Assembly: GCA_963920665.1 (NCBI GenBank)
Contig: OY987263.1
Coordinates: forward strand, 41,513,218-41,577,217
Source: Straminergon stramineum
Taxonomy: Eukaryota > Streptophyta > Bryopsida > Hypnales > Calliergonaceae
Reading direction: 5' to 3'
DNA length: 64,000 nt
In this document: positions 11,695-23,600 of the stretch, piece after piece
How positions within the stretch are numbered: position 1 is the stretch's first letter
Layout of the letters: each line of letters begins with the position of its first letter
Position numbers and translations under genes: made by a program
Notes under the pieces: model-generated
What the model was told of the DNA's origin: nothing
Database searches by the model: none
The model's input: the letters and a program-made list of their open reading frames with translations, nothing else

Positions 11695-12934
11695 ATGACT
11701 CCACTTTATGAGTGGTTTTGAAATTTTAGGGGATATCACTTCAGAAATTCATAGAAATTACCATTTCAATCAAAAAATTAGAATTCCACTTGGGTTTGAT
11801 TTGTGAGACAAGCGCACATAGGCCGCTGCAAAATATGCGCCCCCTCCCCTCCATCTCTTGGAGTTGGCTCCAAGATATTCATATTGTGAATCAGGGTGGT
11901 AATAAGTAGGCTTGCCTCTTCGTCTCCGTCTCTTCCCTTTCCCCGGTCCCTGGTATCACCTGAGGGAGGGAGGGAGGCAGGCGAGCCAGCCAGGAAATGG
12001 AAGAGACGGACGGACGGCCAGTGACGCCTGACGTTGGTAATTACGTTTCCCCCCTCCCTTGAGTTAAGTTAAGTTAGTACCGCTGCCAGCCAACCAGCCA
12101 TGCCATGCCAGCCAGCAATCCAGCATGCAACTGAAGAGACGAGTGGCTGCTGGGTCACCGTTACACAATGCAATGCAAGCGGCTGAGCCCTGCCCAGCTC
12201 TGCCCTGCCCTGCAGGAAGGCAGGATCCTTGGATCTCCAGCTCCAGCTCACTCGATCGCTCTGCCGGAGGGCATTCCGTTCCAGAACCAATGCAACCAAG
12301 TCAGGCCAGCGACTCATTCACTGCGAACCGAGTAACAGACACGAACGAGCGATCGAACGAAGCAACGGAGCAACAGTGAAGTGAGAGCGGGAGGAGAGGC
12401 GACGCAACGATCGAGTCATTGACAATGAAGTTAACTTACTGTAGTGCCAATATAAGATATATATCTTAATTTAACATTCCGAATGGGAAACTGAACCGAA
12501 CTGACTGCACCGCTAAGTTAATTCAGTTCCTGTAGTAGTACTGACGGAAGGGGAAGTATTCAATTAAGATTGTGCGAGACGAGACACGGGAAGGGATTTG
12601 CTGACACAGGAAGGGACCAAACGGAGGCCGGGAGGAGGACCGACGGAGGCTTCAGTTCTGGTGACAAGGAACCGATAAGCAAACAGTAGTAAAGTAGTAG
12701 GCAAGCCGATTACCACCTTGATTTCGGCAATGTGAATATCTTGGGGACAACTCCAAGGCAGAGGCGGAGGGGGGCATGCATTATTTGGCAGAAGTCTGTG
12801 TGTGCATGCTTCATGAATCAAATCAAACCCAAGTGGAACTCTGATCTTATGATTCAAATTCAGTAATTTCTGAGAATTTCTGAAGTCTTTAACATGTCCT
12901 GAAATTACAAAAATAGCTCATTGAGTGGAGTCAT
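11695..12934. mobile_element. Element with ~235 bp terminal inverted repeats and GC-rich interior
   Basis: 11695-11925 and 12690-12934 are inverted copies (about 75 percent by eye), starting ATGACTCCACT, with conserved blocks CTTCAGAAATTC, TTCCACTTGGGTTTGATTTG, CTTGGAGTTG, CCAAGATATTCA and GGTGGTAAT. Long inverted ends of this size are typical of Mutator-like elements (MULEs). The ~750 bp interior is GC- and CpG-rich, unlike the AT-rich surroundings, which would suit a Pack-MULE carrying a captured host fragment. No transposase is seen. The 9 bases outside each end do not match, so a target duplication is not visible. Class assignment is inference. Confidence 0.65.
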
Positions 12935-15900
12935 CGACATCTAATTAACAATCCATAATCAACTTTCTATGTATCCAATGGGACTTTAATATTCATTGGT
13001 AAAGGATTGGCACATTATCCCTTGTTGGCATTAATGCAATGATTTTGTCAAAAAATGAATAGATTTGGATTTTTTTTGGTGTGTGTGGGGTGAGACAAAA
13101 TGGGGGCCAAAAGTAGAATGACAAAATGGGGTTGTGAATGGAAAATTAGAGGAGATTTCAAGCCCATGGAGGGATGCAAGTTCTCAAATTGTAGGGGACA
13201 TGGGAATTGCATTATAGCAATACTATAGCAACAGTCTAATGTGGCCAAAGTTTGGCCCCTTCGTTTTATTTTTATTTTCAGTTAATAAAAAATTCTTAAA
13301 TTTTTTTTTCAATTTCAGAACAATTAATTTTTTTTAAAGAAATTAAAGAAATTCTGATAGTAGCCAATTGTTCTCTCACTACATTGGGAACATGCTTGAA
13401 ATATCCTTCTATGGGCTTGAAATCTCTTCTAATGTTTACTTGGTCTACCTTAACCAATGTTAGAATCCTTTTTCCTCACTCAAAAAGTCGAAGCCTTAAG
13501 TGTTACAACCTCCCAAACAACCAATTAATGACTCTTTGCATATTGAACTAAATTTACTCCTATGGATCTATACATGGAGAGATTATCCCAATCTCCAAGT
13601 AGAATGGGTTTAGGTCATTTAACGATATTATGGGAGGAACTATTTTAGTAGGATTTTATTGGATAAATCAATCAATTCTACATTACTATAAGGACAACAA
13701 TTCTTGAAATTTAGCATGGTTTCTTGTATTGTATTGCTTGTTTGTAAGGGTTGTTTAGTTTGGATGAATGAGGCAATATTAAAGTCAATATCACCTTAGA
13801 AGCACTATGTTTGTCATTTAGATTATGAACTTTGGGATGCCCAAGGATTAAAGGTCAACCTTGCAAGGTGGACCAATTCATTATAGACCAAAGACCAATT
13901 TTAGATTCCTACTCTTGAACCTAATTTTGATCTCTTTCATCCTAATATAGAAGAAATGGTAGAGAATGTACAATTGGGTCTCAAAGGGTTGGAATTTAGT
14001 TGAAAAGTCACCATTTGATAAATTTTATGAACACTACCACCTGACTTTTTGTACATTGGCAAAAGATTCCTACATTATTCCATGATGTAAAAAAAACTTT
14101 TGCATTGCTATTGGAACTATGTAGGGAATTAAGAGAGTGAAATAGCATCTCAAAAGGTAATAATAGTTCCCCCTACCATCCACAATGGGAAGTTGTGTGA
14201 TTTTGCATAGGCCACCTATAATGCCTTTTTTTTCCTCTCAAAATGAGTTGTTCAAAATAGATAAGGAATATTCTTTGATTTGTTGTTTCATCTAATAAGA
14301 TTTGGTAGGATGAGGTTGAGCTACAAACTAATAAGCAACCTACATGAATTGAAATTGGGTTGATTAGGTATCCTAGGATTAATAATATTAACATATATCT
14401 TTTTTGAGCTAGATGTGGATCAAAGAGCATATTTAACCCATAAAAGACATTGTGGCTATTTTTAGCCTGTAGATGACACAAAATCCTTTTGAGTAAGACA
14501 AAAGTGCAACTATTCACCTTTGAAATTTTTTGTGGAAAGGGGAGGTCTTCTATAGTAGTTTGACTTCCAATGAGTGCTTGGGGATTTTCTTAATTAAACC
14601 AATGATTCGCACAATTCAAAAAGGGATGATTTCTATAGTCACCAATCCATCGTGTAAGGGTTAACTTGACATCCTACACAATGCTATACTTAGTGATTCA
14701 AAATCTCCTTAAAGTTTGTGACAACTCTCTTCAAAGTTTTTTCAAAGAGCCCTAAGGTAGGAGGCTTGAATTTATGAGGGTCATTTTCAATGGACCATAT
14801 AGGTAGGCATTAACCGTGCCATAGGGTTTTGGATATGGGTCACCTTTTCCACAGCCAAGAAAGGGCGCCCCTCGTGTTTATTTTTTGGACATTGAAATCT
14901 TCACATTTGCTATTCTCATGAGAGGAGCTTGAAGTAGCCCAATCATCTGTTCATTTAATTTAAAAAAACCTTGTGGTTAATGAAGTGCCTAAAATTTAAT
15001 TTGAAGACTTCCAAGAACCATGGGAAGCATTGCTGTAATTACTTTTGGGATGCATTTGTTCAATTCAAAGGCATGCTATGAGTAGGACTAGTACCCCATT
15101 GCATATTCACTTAAAAATTTTGTAATTAGTTCAATTTCACACAATCTTTTTTTAGAAAAATTAACTACCGATTGCTTTCCTACTTTTCCTTGTGCCATAA
15201 AATTTCCCAAATGATTGGCTCCATGGATTCACCAGGAGAGGTGTCTTTTCCCTTGGGTGCACACTTCAAGAGCCTCCTACCTTACAAAAACTATCACAAT
15301 TCTTCACAATTCTTCAAACTATGAATTCCAAATTTGAGTTTATGAGTTTAGCAACACTAGTGTCACATGAGCCGATTTCCCAATTCCAGGTAGAAGCAAG
15401 TACTCTACTTAAGGTAAAACAGCCCATTGCGGTCAAAATTAGGAGTTCATACTCATGCCATTGCTGAAATTTTTTCATTTTTTTCCTACATAAACACAAG
15501 TGTGAGAAACAGTGAGAGCATTTGAAATTATTTGTTTTTGACAAAGTATGAATTTGCTATGAATTTTTGAAGTGTTCAGCCCAACATAGCCGATAAGAGT
15601 CTGTAGACTACCCTAGAATCAACAAAATCTGTATCCATTATGCTCATCTTACACACCTAAAGCAATCACAATAATTTCTAATGTGAAAGGCCTAAAAAAG
15701 TCACTTCCTACAATGAAATTATACTAAAAAGTTAGAAGTTCCTAATGCAATCACTAATCACTCCATTACTGTCAGGTAAGACATTGATTGTGGTCCAAAT
15801 TTCATTTACTAAAAAAACCCATGATGGGGTCTGAAAACCCCCACAATGGGGTGACTTCCTAGGTGACCGCTATGGGTCATTTGACCACAATGGGCTGTTA

Positions 15901-16200
15901 TACCTTACTGTACTAGCTACAAGTCCCCTCGGTCCAGGTTCTTCCAAAGCTTCCCAAATCAGGAATTTTTCAGAGCTCCTCAATTTTCGAATTCCCATTT
16001 TTTTTAGTAAGCTTATGTTTCCACAGCAGTGACAGCACTTGCCGTCACTCACTCCCATGATGTGAGCTCTCATTTCCGAATTCCAAATAGAAAGCAATGA
16101 TCCCCCGCCCCATCCCTCTGGCACGGATGTGATCTGAACCGTCTGTCAATCGGTGCTCACCACTCAATAAAAAAACTTACCCCAAACCCAACCCAAAAGA
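12935..16200. other. Intergenic, no gene seen
   Basis: AT-rich with short frames on both strands (for example 14173-14517 minus, about 114 codons) that resemble no known protein. CTTACCCC/GGGTTAAC fragments near 14658 recall T1 ends but are unpaired. Base composition becomes richer in G+C from about 15870 toward the EXORDIUM promoter island. Confidence 0.4.
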
Positions 16201-16264
16201 ATTCCGTTAATCTTCTTCAGGAGGGAAACTGCAAATCAGTGGCAGGTGAAGATAGATCACCGCT

Positions 16265-16306
16265 ACTCATCAGGGCAGGGCAGGGCAGGGCAGGGCACGG
16301 CAGGCG
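16265..16306 (+). repeat. GGGCA microsatellite
   Basis: Five or more GGGCA units followed by degenerate GGCAC/GGCAGG. It lies in the GC-rich island upstream of the EXORDIUM-like gene. Confidence 0.8.
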
Positions 16307-16367
16307 CACGGCTGGCACTCCACAACGATCTTTCCGCCTTCCTGGCACCAGCTGACCGATCGCCCCT

Positions 16368-16381
16368 CCCCCCCCCCCCCC
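16368..16381 (+). repeat. Poly-C run (14 C)
   Basis: An uninterrupted run of C in a C-rich tract. Length may be affected by sequencing error. Confidence 0.8.
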
Positions 16382-16616
16382 TGCGGCCCCGCCCTTCCCC
16401 TTGCCCTTGCCCTTTTCTTTTTCTTTCTTGGAAATACCACCCTTGCAATTTGCAGCTGGCATCCCAGTTCAGGGACACGCGCACAACTATAAATCCCACC
16501 CAATCCCCAGTCCACCCACATCAAGCAAAACCTGCCCGCCCATCTGATCTGTCTCGTGCAGCAGCAGGAGTACCGTAGTAGTCGATCGTCACAGTCTCTG
16601 CACACTTCACACAATT

Positions 16617-16643
16617 GCAGCAGCAGCAGCAGCAGCAGCTGCT
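16617..16643 (+). repeat. CAG trinucleotide repeat
   Basis: About eight CAG units ending in CAGCTGCT. It sits about 570 bp upstream of the TATA box and outside any recognised coding sequence. Confidence 0.8.
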
Positions 16644-17180
16644 ATCTGCACTTCTGCAGCTAAGCTGTAGTTAAGGGAGCCAGCTTTAACGTCCAAGTCT
16701 GTCGATCTAGCTCGATCAGGCTTGACAACCTTTAACTTACGTTAAGGTAAAGCCTCCCCGGCCTGATCAGTTCGTCTGAGGGAGTTTAAGCCGGATCATG
16801 GTGGGTTGAGTCTAACTTAACTTTAGCTGCCTGCAACGGCTCAAAGGTCAAGTCTTTCACATCACGAGTTGAATTGTCTTGTGAACCCCAGCCAGCAGAG
16901 AAGTACGTACAAGGCTCCAGCTGTAGACTGAGGGGCTTGTCACCTGGGAAGCTCCTTAAGTAGGCACACTTGAGTTCGTGCAGTACAAAAGAGGAGAGAC
17001 GACAGTTGGGCACTCCGCTTTCGACGTGGTGACCACGGTTTAAAGCTTAGACGAAGCGCGCGCGTAGTTAAGCTTAGCTTCAGGAGGAAGTTGTAGGTTC
17101 TGCAGCAGCTAGTCGGAGGGTACCGTCAGTCTAGTCTGTGCTGGAGTAAGGCTCCTTATAAGGTCCTAGAGGAGTGGCTC
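16644..17180 (+). promoter_or_regulatory. GC-rich upstream region of the EXORDIUM-like gene
   Basis: This stretch has balanced composition with many CpG sites, no convincing frame, and TTAAC/GTTAA repeats around 16720-16750. By position it is the proximal upstream region of the gene at 17629. No specific transcription factor site is asserted. Confidence 0.4.
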
Positions 17181-17186
17181 ACGGAG

Positions 17187-17195
17187 TATATAAAA
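17187..17195 (+). promoter_or_regulatory. TATA box of the EXORDIUM-like gene
   Basis: TATATAAAA, a strong plant TATA box, lies 434 bp before the start codon. Transcription would start near 17220-17230, giving a leader of about 400 nt. No ATG-initiated extension of the frame exists: the upstream in-frame opening begins with TTG. Confidence 0.6.
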
Positions 17196-17628
17196 CCAGT
17201 TTTGGGTGGTGTGTCCTCTTGTAAGTTGGTTGAAGGGTGATAGTTTCTGTGGCTGTTGGGGTCCCTTTCTTATTTGTTTCATTCTTTACCTCTACAAGCA
17301 GCTTCGTTTCTCGGTGTTTCCAGATTTGGGTTGAGACGAATTTTGCATAGTATTATTTTGGGTTAGCTGCAATACAGTGTCTGGAGACGTATCTTTGGGT
17401 ACATTTTCGTATTTTCTTCCGTCAATTTGGAACAGTTTTGTGGCTTGACGCAGAAGTTGTCGTAGTTTGACGATCGTGAAGCCCAGGAAAGACTGCCTGT
17501 CAACCGGCGATCTCAGTTTTTTTTACTGATTCGGGAAGTGCAGCTACGTTTTCCGGTTCTTGACGGTTTCGATAGTTTTAGTACCTCGGAGGTTGTGCAT
17601 CTGCAAATTTGAGCCAAATCTCGTATCC

Positions 17629-18639
17629 ATGGCTGGAGTTCGAGTGAGCGTTTTGGTGCTGTATGTTCTGTTGGTCGTGGGTATGGTGGTGGAAGCCCGT
17701 CCCCCGCCTTTGTTTTCTATCACTGAAGCGACGGAGACTGAGGCCGTGAGCACAGGGCGGAAGCTCTTCAAGCTGGTGAGCAACACATTGGTGCTGCCAT
17801 ACCACAATGGCCCCCTGCTTGCCGGTAGCGCCGCTCTCAACGTGTACATCGTGTGGTATGGCACTTTCAGCCCTGCGCAGAAAGCAATTGTCACCGATTT
17901 CTTCTCCTCATTCGGAACCCCTGGTGCGGAAGTTCATCCTTCCGTTGCGAGCTGGTGGAAATTGACCTCGGGGTACAAGGACAGCAAGAACAACATCCCC
18001 GATGGGACGGTCAAGCTCGCAGGGCAAGTCGACGATAACTACAGCATCGGCAAGACTCTGAAACAAGCCGACTTCGAAACCCTGGTGGTGAAGGCCCTGG
18101 CGTCTCTGCCTGCTGATCCTTCCTCCATCTACTTCCTCCTCACGGCGGCCGATGTGGAAGTCGAAGGCTTCTGCATGAACACCTGCGCGTCGCACTCGTT
18201 CACTTCGGCCACCCCGGCTTCAAAGAATTTCATGCTGCCGTATTCCTGGGTGGGAAATTCCGGGACGCAGTGTCCGGGGCAATGTGCGTGGCCGTATGCG
18301 CTCCCGGAGTATGGCCCGCAAGGAGCGAAAGCTCTGGTATCGCCGAATGCGGATGCGGGAATCGACGGCATGGTGATCAACGTGGCCAGCATGTTGGCCG
18401 GGACGGTGACGAACCCATTCAACAATGGCTACTACCAGGGCGACGCTTCGGCCCCCTTGGAAGCCGCCACGGCTTGCACTGGTATCTATGGTGCCGGCGC
18501 TTTCCCTGGCAACCCCGGCCAGTTGATTGTTGACCCTATCACGAGTGCGAGCTACAATGCGCAGGGCATAGGAACCAGGAAATACTTGTTGCCTGCTCTG
18601 TGGGATCCTGCCACTCTGACTTGCATGCCTGTGTCATGA
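17629..18639 (+). CDS. EXL: EXORDIUM-like (phosphate-induced protein 1 family) secreted protein
   Basis: A single uninterrupted frame encodes 336 residues, typical of this family of about 300-350 residues. Residues 1-23 form a signal peptide (VRVSVLVLYVLLVVGMVV, likely cut after VEA), so the product should enter the secretory pathway and reach the cell wall or apoplast. Family landmarks in order are LPYHNGPLL (56-64), IVWYG (74-78), SWW, a cysteine-bearing EGFC-NTCASH segment, the VVTNP-like TVTNPFNNGYYQGD with APLEAAT-CTGIYG, and a C-terminal GTRKYLLPALWDP. The ATG has a good context (CCATGG). EXORDIUM proteins are linked to brassinosteroid- and phosphate-responsive growth and carbon status; the biochemical activity is not established. 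No intron is visible, as is common in the family. Assignment to the family is firm; orthology to a particular EXL is not. Confidence 0.95.
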   Translation: MAGVRVSVLVLYVLLVVGMVVEARPPPLFSITEATETEAVSTGRKLFKLVSNTLVLPYHNGPLLAGSAALNVYIVWYGTFSPAQKAIVTDFFSSFGTPGAEVHPSVASWWKLTSGYKDSKNNIPDGTVKLAGQVDDNYSIGKTLKQADFETLVVKALASLPADPSSIYFLLTAADVEVEGFCMNTCASHSFTSATPASKNFMLPYSWVGNSGTQCPGQCAWPYALPEYGPQGAKALVSPNADAGIDGMVINVASMLAGTVTNPFNNGYYQGDASAPLEAATACTGIYGAGAFPGNPGQLIVDPITSASYNAQGIGTRKYLLPALWDPATLTCMPVS

Positions 18640-20608
18640 TCTGCAGCAATATTCGCATGGCATATTGTGGAAGAAAATGAACAGAGGACCACTGGTGAGC
18701 CAACTGCCGAAGGAGTTGGTGATATCTGAGTTTGGTTGGCTTCAAATTCATGGGAGAGATGAAACCTTGTTCTTGTCGAGGTTGATTTCCCGGAAGCTGT
18801 AATTGTGTGATCATGGACTTCATGACGGGAGAAATTTCACTGTTTTATGTTTTCGGTGTGAGGGAGGAGGGGTAAAGTGGGATGCAGTATCGATCCTTGG
18901 GTATAGTGGAAGGTGGAGTGGGGGTTTGTGGTCACAGATGGTGATCATTCTGTATATATGAGTGCCTGCAGCAGGGGGTAGGTGTAATTAGAATTTAGGT
19001 TCAGAACTGATTGTAGTTGGAGTTTTTGACCAACACCAATTTTGGAGCTCCACATGAGGAGACGCCTGTGTATCTAATAATTTGTGATACATTTGTACAC
19101 TAAAACATACACTGTCTGAGCTTCTGAGTGTCAATCATTACCCCGGCTTTTATTTCATTTGTAACCTTGTACGATGTGATTGAAGTTCAAAATTGTTTGT
19201 ACGACTTTTCTTAGAATCCCTGTATCACCTGGTTTTACAAACTTTGCTTTTTACAGAAAACAAAGGACTCTTCTGCGTTCTCAGTTGTGGATTCAAGTAT
19301 GAGCACATATGTATGTGATATGACTTGTCGCTGTATCTTCTCCTGTCATTACTACTAAGCGATGTAATTCATGAGAAAACAATCAGCAGTCATCTACAAG
19401 GTTTTAAAGAGTGTTGATCGAGTACTTCTCGTTTTCTTACACGAAGTTCCGACCGCATAGAAGATGACTCGATCTGGTCTTCACAGCTGTCCGACGACGA
19501 CGGCAAAGGGCAGACTAACCGTAACGGTTTCTCTCTACTCTGTTGCAATTCGACTGTTTCGCAGTGCGGTTCTGGCTTCCTGCACTCTTGCTACAGTCTA
19601 TTTGCCTATCCAAAATATCACTTGCGCATTTACTAGTTGGAACTGTAACAAGTCTCTGTATCAAGTTCCCTAGAAGTTGATCCTAACCATCTGCATCCAT
19701 GCAACGGCGCTTGTAATCATCCAGATTAATTTTTGTCCCTCCATCGCCAGAGTTGCGGTTGAAGAGAAGAGGGCGAGCGATGTTGATATTTTGCGAATTG
19801 CATGCTACGATGATCGTGTGAAATTCGCACAGATCTTGAATCTGTTGTTGAAATAGCGAACGATTGTGGTATTCAGTGCGCTTCTCGCTTTTTTTGGAGC
19901 TTCATGATGATGTTCTGGTGATTGTGGTTCGTGGACTTTGCTGCATTTGAAATCGATATCTCTGCGAATGCGTGTTGTTAACGAGGATGGATCTTGAATC
20001 TCCATAGCCAGATTCTTTAGGTCATAGCTGAAGTTTTTTCTATTCTGGTCTAGGTCTTTCATAATCATGTGTAACTGAGACTCAAATTTTTATCGACCGA
20101 GTGATGACGTACGTCGAAAGCCGGTGTAGTTATCCGAGGTCAATTGCGTATCGAGCACTTGTAACGAATGGCGCCATCGTGCAATTGATAAGAACATGTG
20201 AGGTGAACCTTCGTCGTGTGCGACTTGTAACTTTATGATAGCATTATTTTCCTCGTCATTACTAGAGACTGTAGCAGTTTTCGGATTCCTGGATCTTTCG
20301 TCCGCCATTCGGTGTCTCTTACATCAACAGAATCCGCCATGGCTGTGGTGGCAGAGCTCATTTGACAAGCAGGCCAATACTTTCTGGCAATGTTTGATAG
20401 CATTTCCCCTTCATTGCTATAAACCGTTGCAAATTTTGGCCCCTTAAGAACTTTCGGGTCTCTTTGGCATTTCTTGGGCTTTCCTGCAGCGTAATCCGCC
20501 ATTGACTGTGGCGACAAAGCCCCATTTGACAACGATGGCAATGCTCCGTAGCTAATCTTTCATTTTTCGATTGTCTTTTCGCTTCATGAAGTGCAACCAT
20601 TGCATGCC
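18640..20608. other. 3' region of EXORDIUM-like gene and upstream region of AFG1-like gene
   Basis: The first few hundred bases are probably the 3' untranslated region; no canonical AATAAA is obvious. From about 19400 the sequence is of balanced composition and likely includes the promoter and leader of the gene at 20609. Minus-strand frames at 20090-20541 resemble no known protein. Confidence 0.45.
20331..20531 (+). repeat. Imperfect direct repeat upstream of AFG1-like gene
   Basis: AATCCGCCAT-GCTGTGGTGGCAGAGC...CATTTGACAA (20331-20367) returns at 20492-20530 as AATCCGCCATTGACTGTGG, CGACAAAGC and CATTTGACAA, about 160 bp apart. A partial third TCCGCCATT lies near 20300. Confidence 0.55.
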
Positions 20609-23600
20609 ATGAGGCAATGGATCCGCGCACAGCACTCATTAGGTCACTGTGTCATACCTGCCGTCGGTCATATCTTCAAGCTGCGGCTCCGTGGCTATGG
20701 AGGGATTGTGGAAAGCCTGGAGAGAATTCCGAGAGGAACGTATCCGTTGGACGCATATCACCAGTTGGTCAAAGCAGGAGCGATCAAATTGGATGCAGGA
20801 CAAGTCGCTGCATTGCAGCCCCTGGAACGGTTGCACAGGGAGCTTGAAACGTATGAGCAACCAATGCCAGGCATCGGCAACAAGCTTTTCTCAGCTGTAG
20901 GATTGAGCCGACCAAGGATGGCTCCCCAAGGGTACGTCCTATCTGAGACTTACTGATTAGCGCTCGTTTGCAGTTTTATTTGAATTTTTGGTTACGATCG
21001 ACAGTCCTGTCAATGTACCAGAGATTTTGACGTCAGCCGTATAGAAGATGGCGACAGGCATCAAACCCTATTTCCTTTCAGTAGTGTATATGGATGACTC
21101 CTAACCCTAATGTGTACTTCCTGATAATTGTGATTTACATGTTTTTTTCTATCTTTATTTTGAGTCATCCCTTGGAGTCAGTACCCCCTGGCAATCATTC
21201 CCCTGCATTTTTTGTGTAATTTTCATGAAATTAAATTGATCTTTCGCAAACTAGTACTGATTACTGATTAGTGCAGAGCTTTGAATGCTAGCAAAGTGTA
21301 CCCATCTTTTAAATTGTTAATGCCGAGCTTGGTACGCTCAAATTGTGGTACAGGGTTTATATATATGGAGGGGTAGGCACAGGAAAGTCGTTGGTGGCGG
21401 ATATTTTCTTTCACTGTAGTCCTATCCAAGGCAAGCGAAGAGTTCATTTTCACCAATTCATGCTCGACATTCACAAGAGGTAAGTGACAGTGCAGCGCAT
21501 GCACACGCCATGTCAGTGTTTATTGACACAGAATTAAGTTGCACAAAGATTTAATCCCCTTTATTTTTGGTTGCAAGTACAATTTGTTGGAGTCGGATTC
21601 ATCACCTCCTGGGCTGAGTCAAGTTTTCATAAATTCCTAGAAGGTTATCCCTCGGAAGTCTTTGGCTTGACTGGCATGGACTCATGCATCCGGTTGCTTA
21701 GTATCCTTTTCTGCCAGGGACTGCTTTGCAAGGCCACCTGCCTTGCGATGACTCATGCAGTGGCAAGATCTGGATGTTCTATCACCTATAACTTAGTCAC
21801 CTTTGTATGCTTTGTTAATGAATTGACAAATTGCAAAGGACACACACAGTTAATATCGTTTTCCATTTGTTTCCCCTATGGTGACACCATCTTTAAGGAC
21901 AACTGTCGTGCACGATCATTTTTTGGATACACCCTTGAGATCAGCCAATAAGGTAGGATGACTCATTGTCGTCGTTGCGTATATTGTACTTAGACTGATT
22001 GAATTCAATTCAAGACTTTATTTTTGCAATAGAATAATAATTCAAAGGTTTTTTCAGAGGTATTTTGGTCAACTCAATTTTCTTAAAAAAAAGACACGTG
22101 GGGACCAAGTCTTGTCCATTTGGATTCTAATGTGGTTCTTTGGACTCCCTTCTAGGTTGCAATGGTAATTCAAAAGCGTCCCTCCAAATTGTGGAATAAT
22201 GAATGAACCTTTTGCCGTGTGTCTAAACTGCATGGTGGTGTTCCTTGAAAGTTATAAAACATGACTTTTCAACCCAATTCCAACCCTTTCAACCCTAATC
22301 CCACACTAAAAAAATCATAATGCAATTCTTTACAGTTTTCACTGCATTAGAATGCAAGAGTGCAATAGGGCCCAACAGTAGGGGTCGCAATTGGGCTGGG
22401 GTCGCAATTGGGTATGTATGCCTTAACTGTGAAACTTGTTCTATTTGACATAATGGACCAGACTACACAACATGCGAACCTCGCACCCCAAGGATGCTGA
22501 CGTTGTGGAAGTACTGGCCACCGATGTCTTGAAGACAGGCTGGTTACTCTGCTTTGATGAATTTCAGGTTGAGAACGACACGACCACCTCCATAATCCAT
22601 CGCTACTCTGGTATCCAGATCTTTCATTTCAATTGCTAGTAAATTTTTACTGAATGACATATCCTCTGTTTTGATTGCCATTTCGTGTAGATCTCGATTG
22701 AATCCTAGTATACACTATTGTTTAGCATAGTTTCCATGCGAGATGCGTCCCTCTGATTTCTTATTTGGTTTTCTTTTCAAAGCGAGATGATGTACACATT
22801 ATGAATACCAATGGAATGACATCTAGGCGTCTCACTACCGATACTGCTTTTGTAGAGATTTTACACCTTACTTAATTGCTTTTGATGATGATGGTAGTAA
22901 ATTAGAGAACAATGCATTTTGAGGAGTTGGTTGCATGGGTTGTTCCTGTCAGGTCACTGACATAGCTGATGCCATGCTTCTGAAAAGATTGTTAGAGAAT
23001 CTTTTCAAAGGGGGAGGAATTATGGTGGCATCTTCAAATCGTGCACCCACTGAGGTTTGTTTCCGGATGACTATTTCTTACTGTTTGAAATCTGCATGAG
23101 CAAGTGCGCGAATCGAAATTGTTTTTTCTAAGGTTAGCCCCAACAAACATCTCTTCACTACACTGCTTCACGTCGTTATTGAATATTAAGAGCTCATTGT
23201 AAACTTGGATACTACTTTGACATTTCCTGAGTTTTCTCTCTTTTCTCTCCAAATGAGGAATGGACTCTGTTCCTAAAATAAATGCTGAACCCTGCAGTAA
23301 CTACAGAAATAGCTTAGTGATCATGCCTACGTCGTTAAGGAACGTTCATCTTTAAAGGATCGAATTTCTCAATCTTGTCTTATGCTTGCAGTTGTACAAG
23401 AATGGTATCCAAAGGGAGTTATTTTTACCATGCATTGAACTGATAAAGAGTCGATGTCAAGTTTTTGCTTTTCGTCCGCAAGCAGCTGATTATCGTCTCA
23501 TTGGTGCTCGCCCTGAAGGTTCCAGGTGACTTCGATAATTGGGATACCGTTTTGTGCAGTTTCGCTACCGTACGAGTGCGCCATATCACGGCTTGATGCT

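Noticed and set aside
7018..14670. Pairing of solitary TTAACCC/GGGTTAA motifs at 7018, 11438 and 14658 as further element ends
   Set aside because: Distances exceed 3 kb and the bases next to the motifs do not mirror each other.
17560..17628. 23-residue N-terminal extension of the EXORDIUM-like protein
   Set aside because: It opens with TTG, not ATG, and would bury the signal peptide; the ATG at 17629 gives the expected secreted form.
20090..20541. Minus-strand frames upstream of the AFG1-like gene
   Set aside because: Not related to a known protein and partly made of the local direct repeat; likely chance frames.
20617..20847. Alternative start of the AFG1-like protein at 20617, with a presequence-like MDPRTALIRSLCHTCRRS
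   Set aside because: It is in a different frame from the conserved PLDAYHQLV region and no intron linking the frames is apparent; 20609 is in frame.
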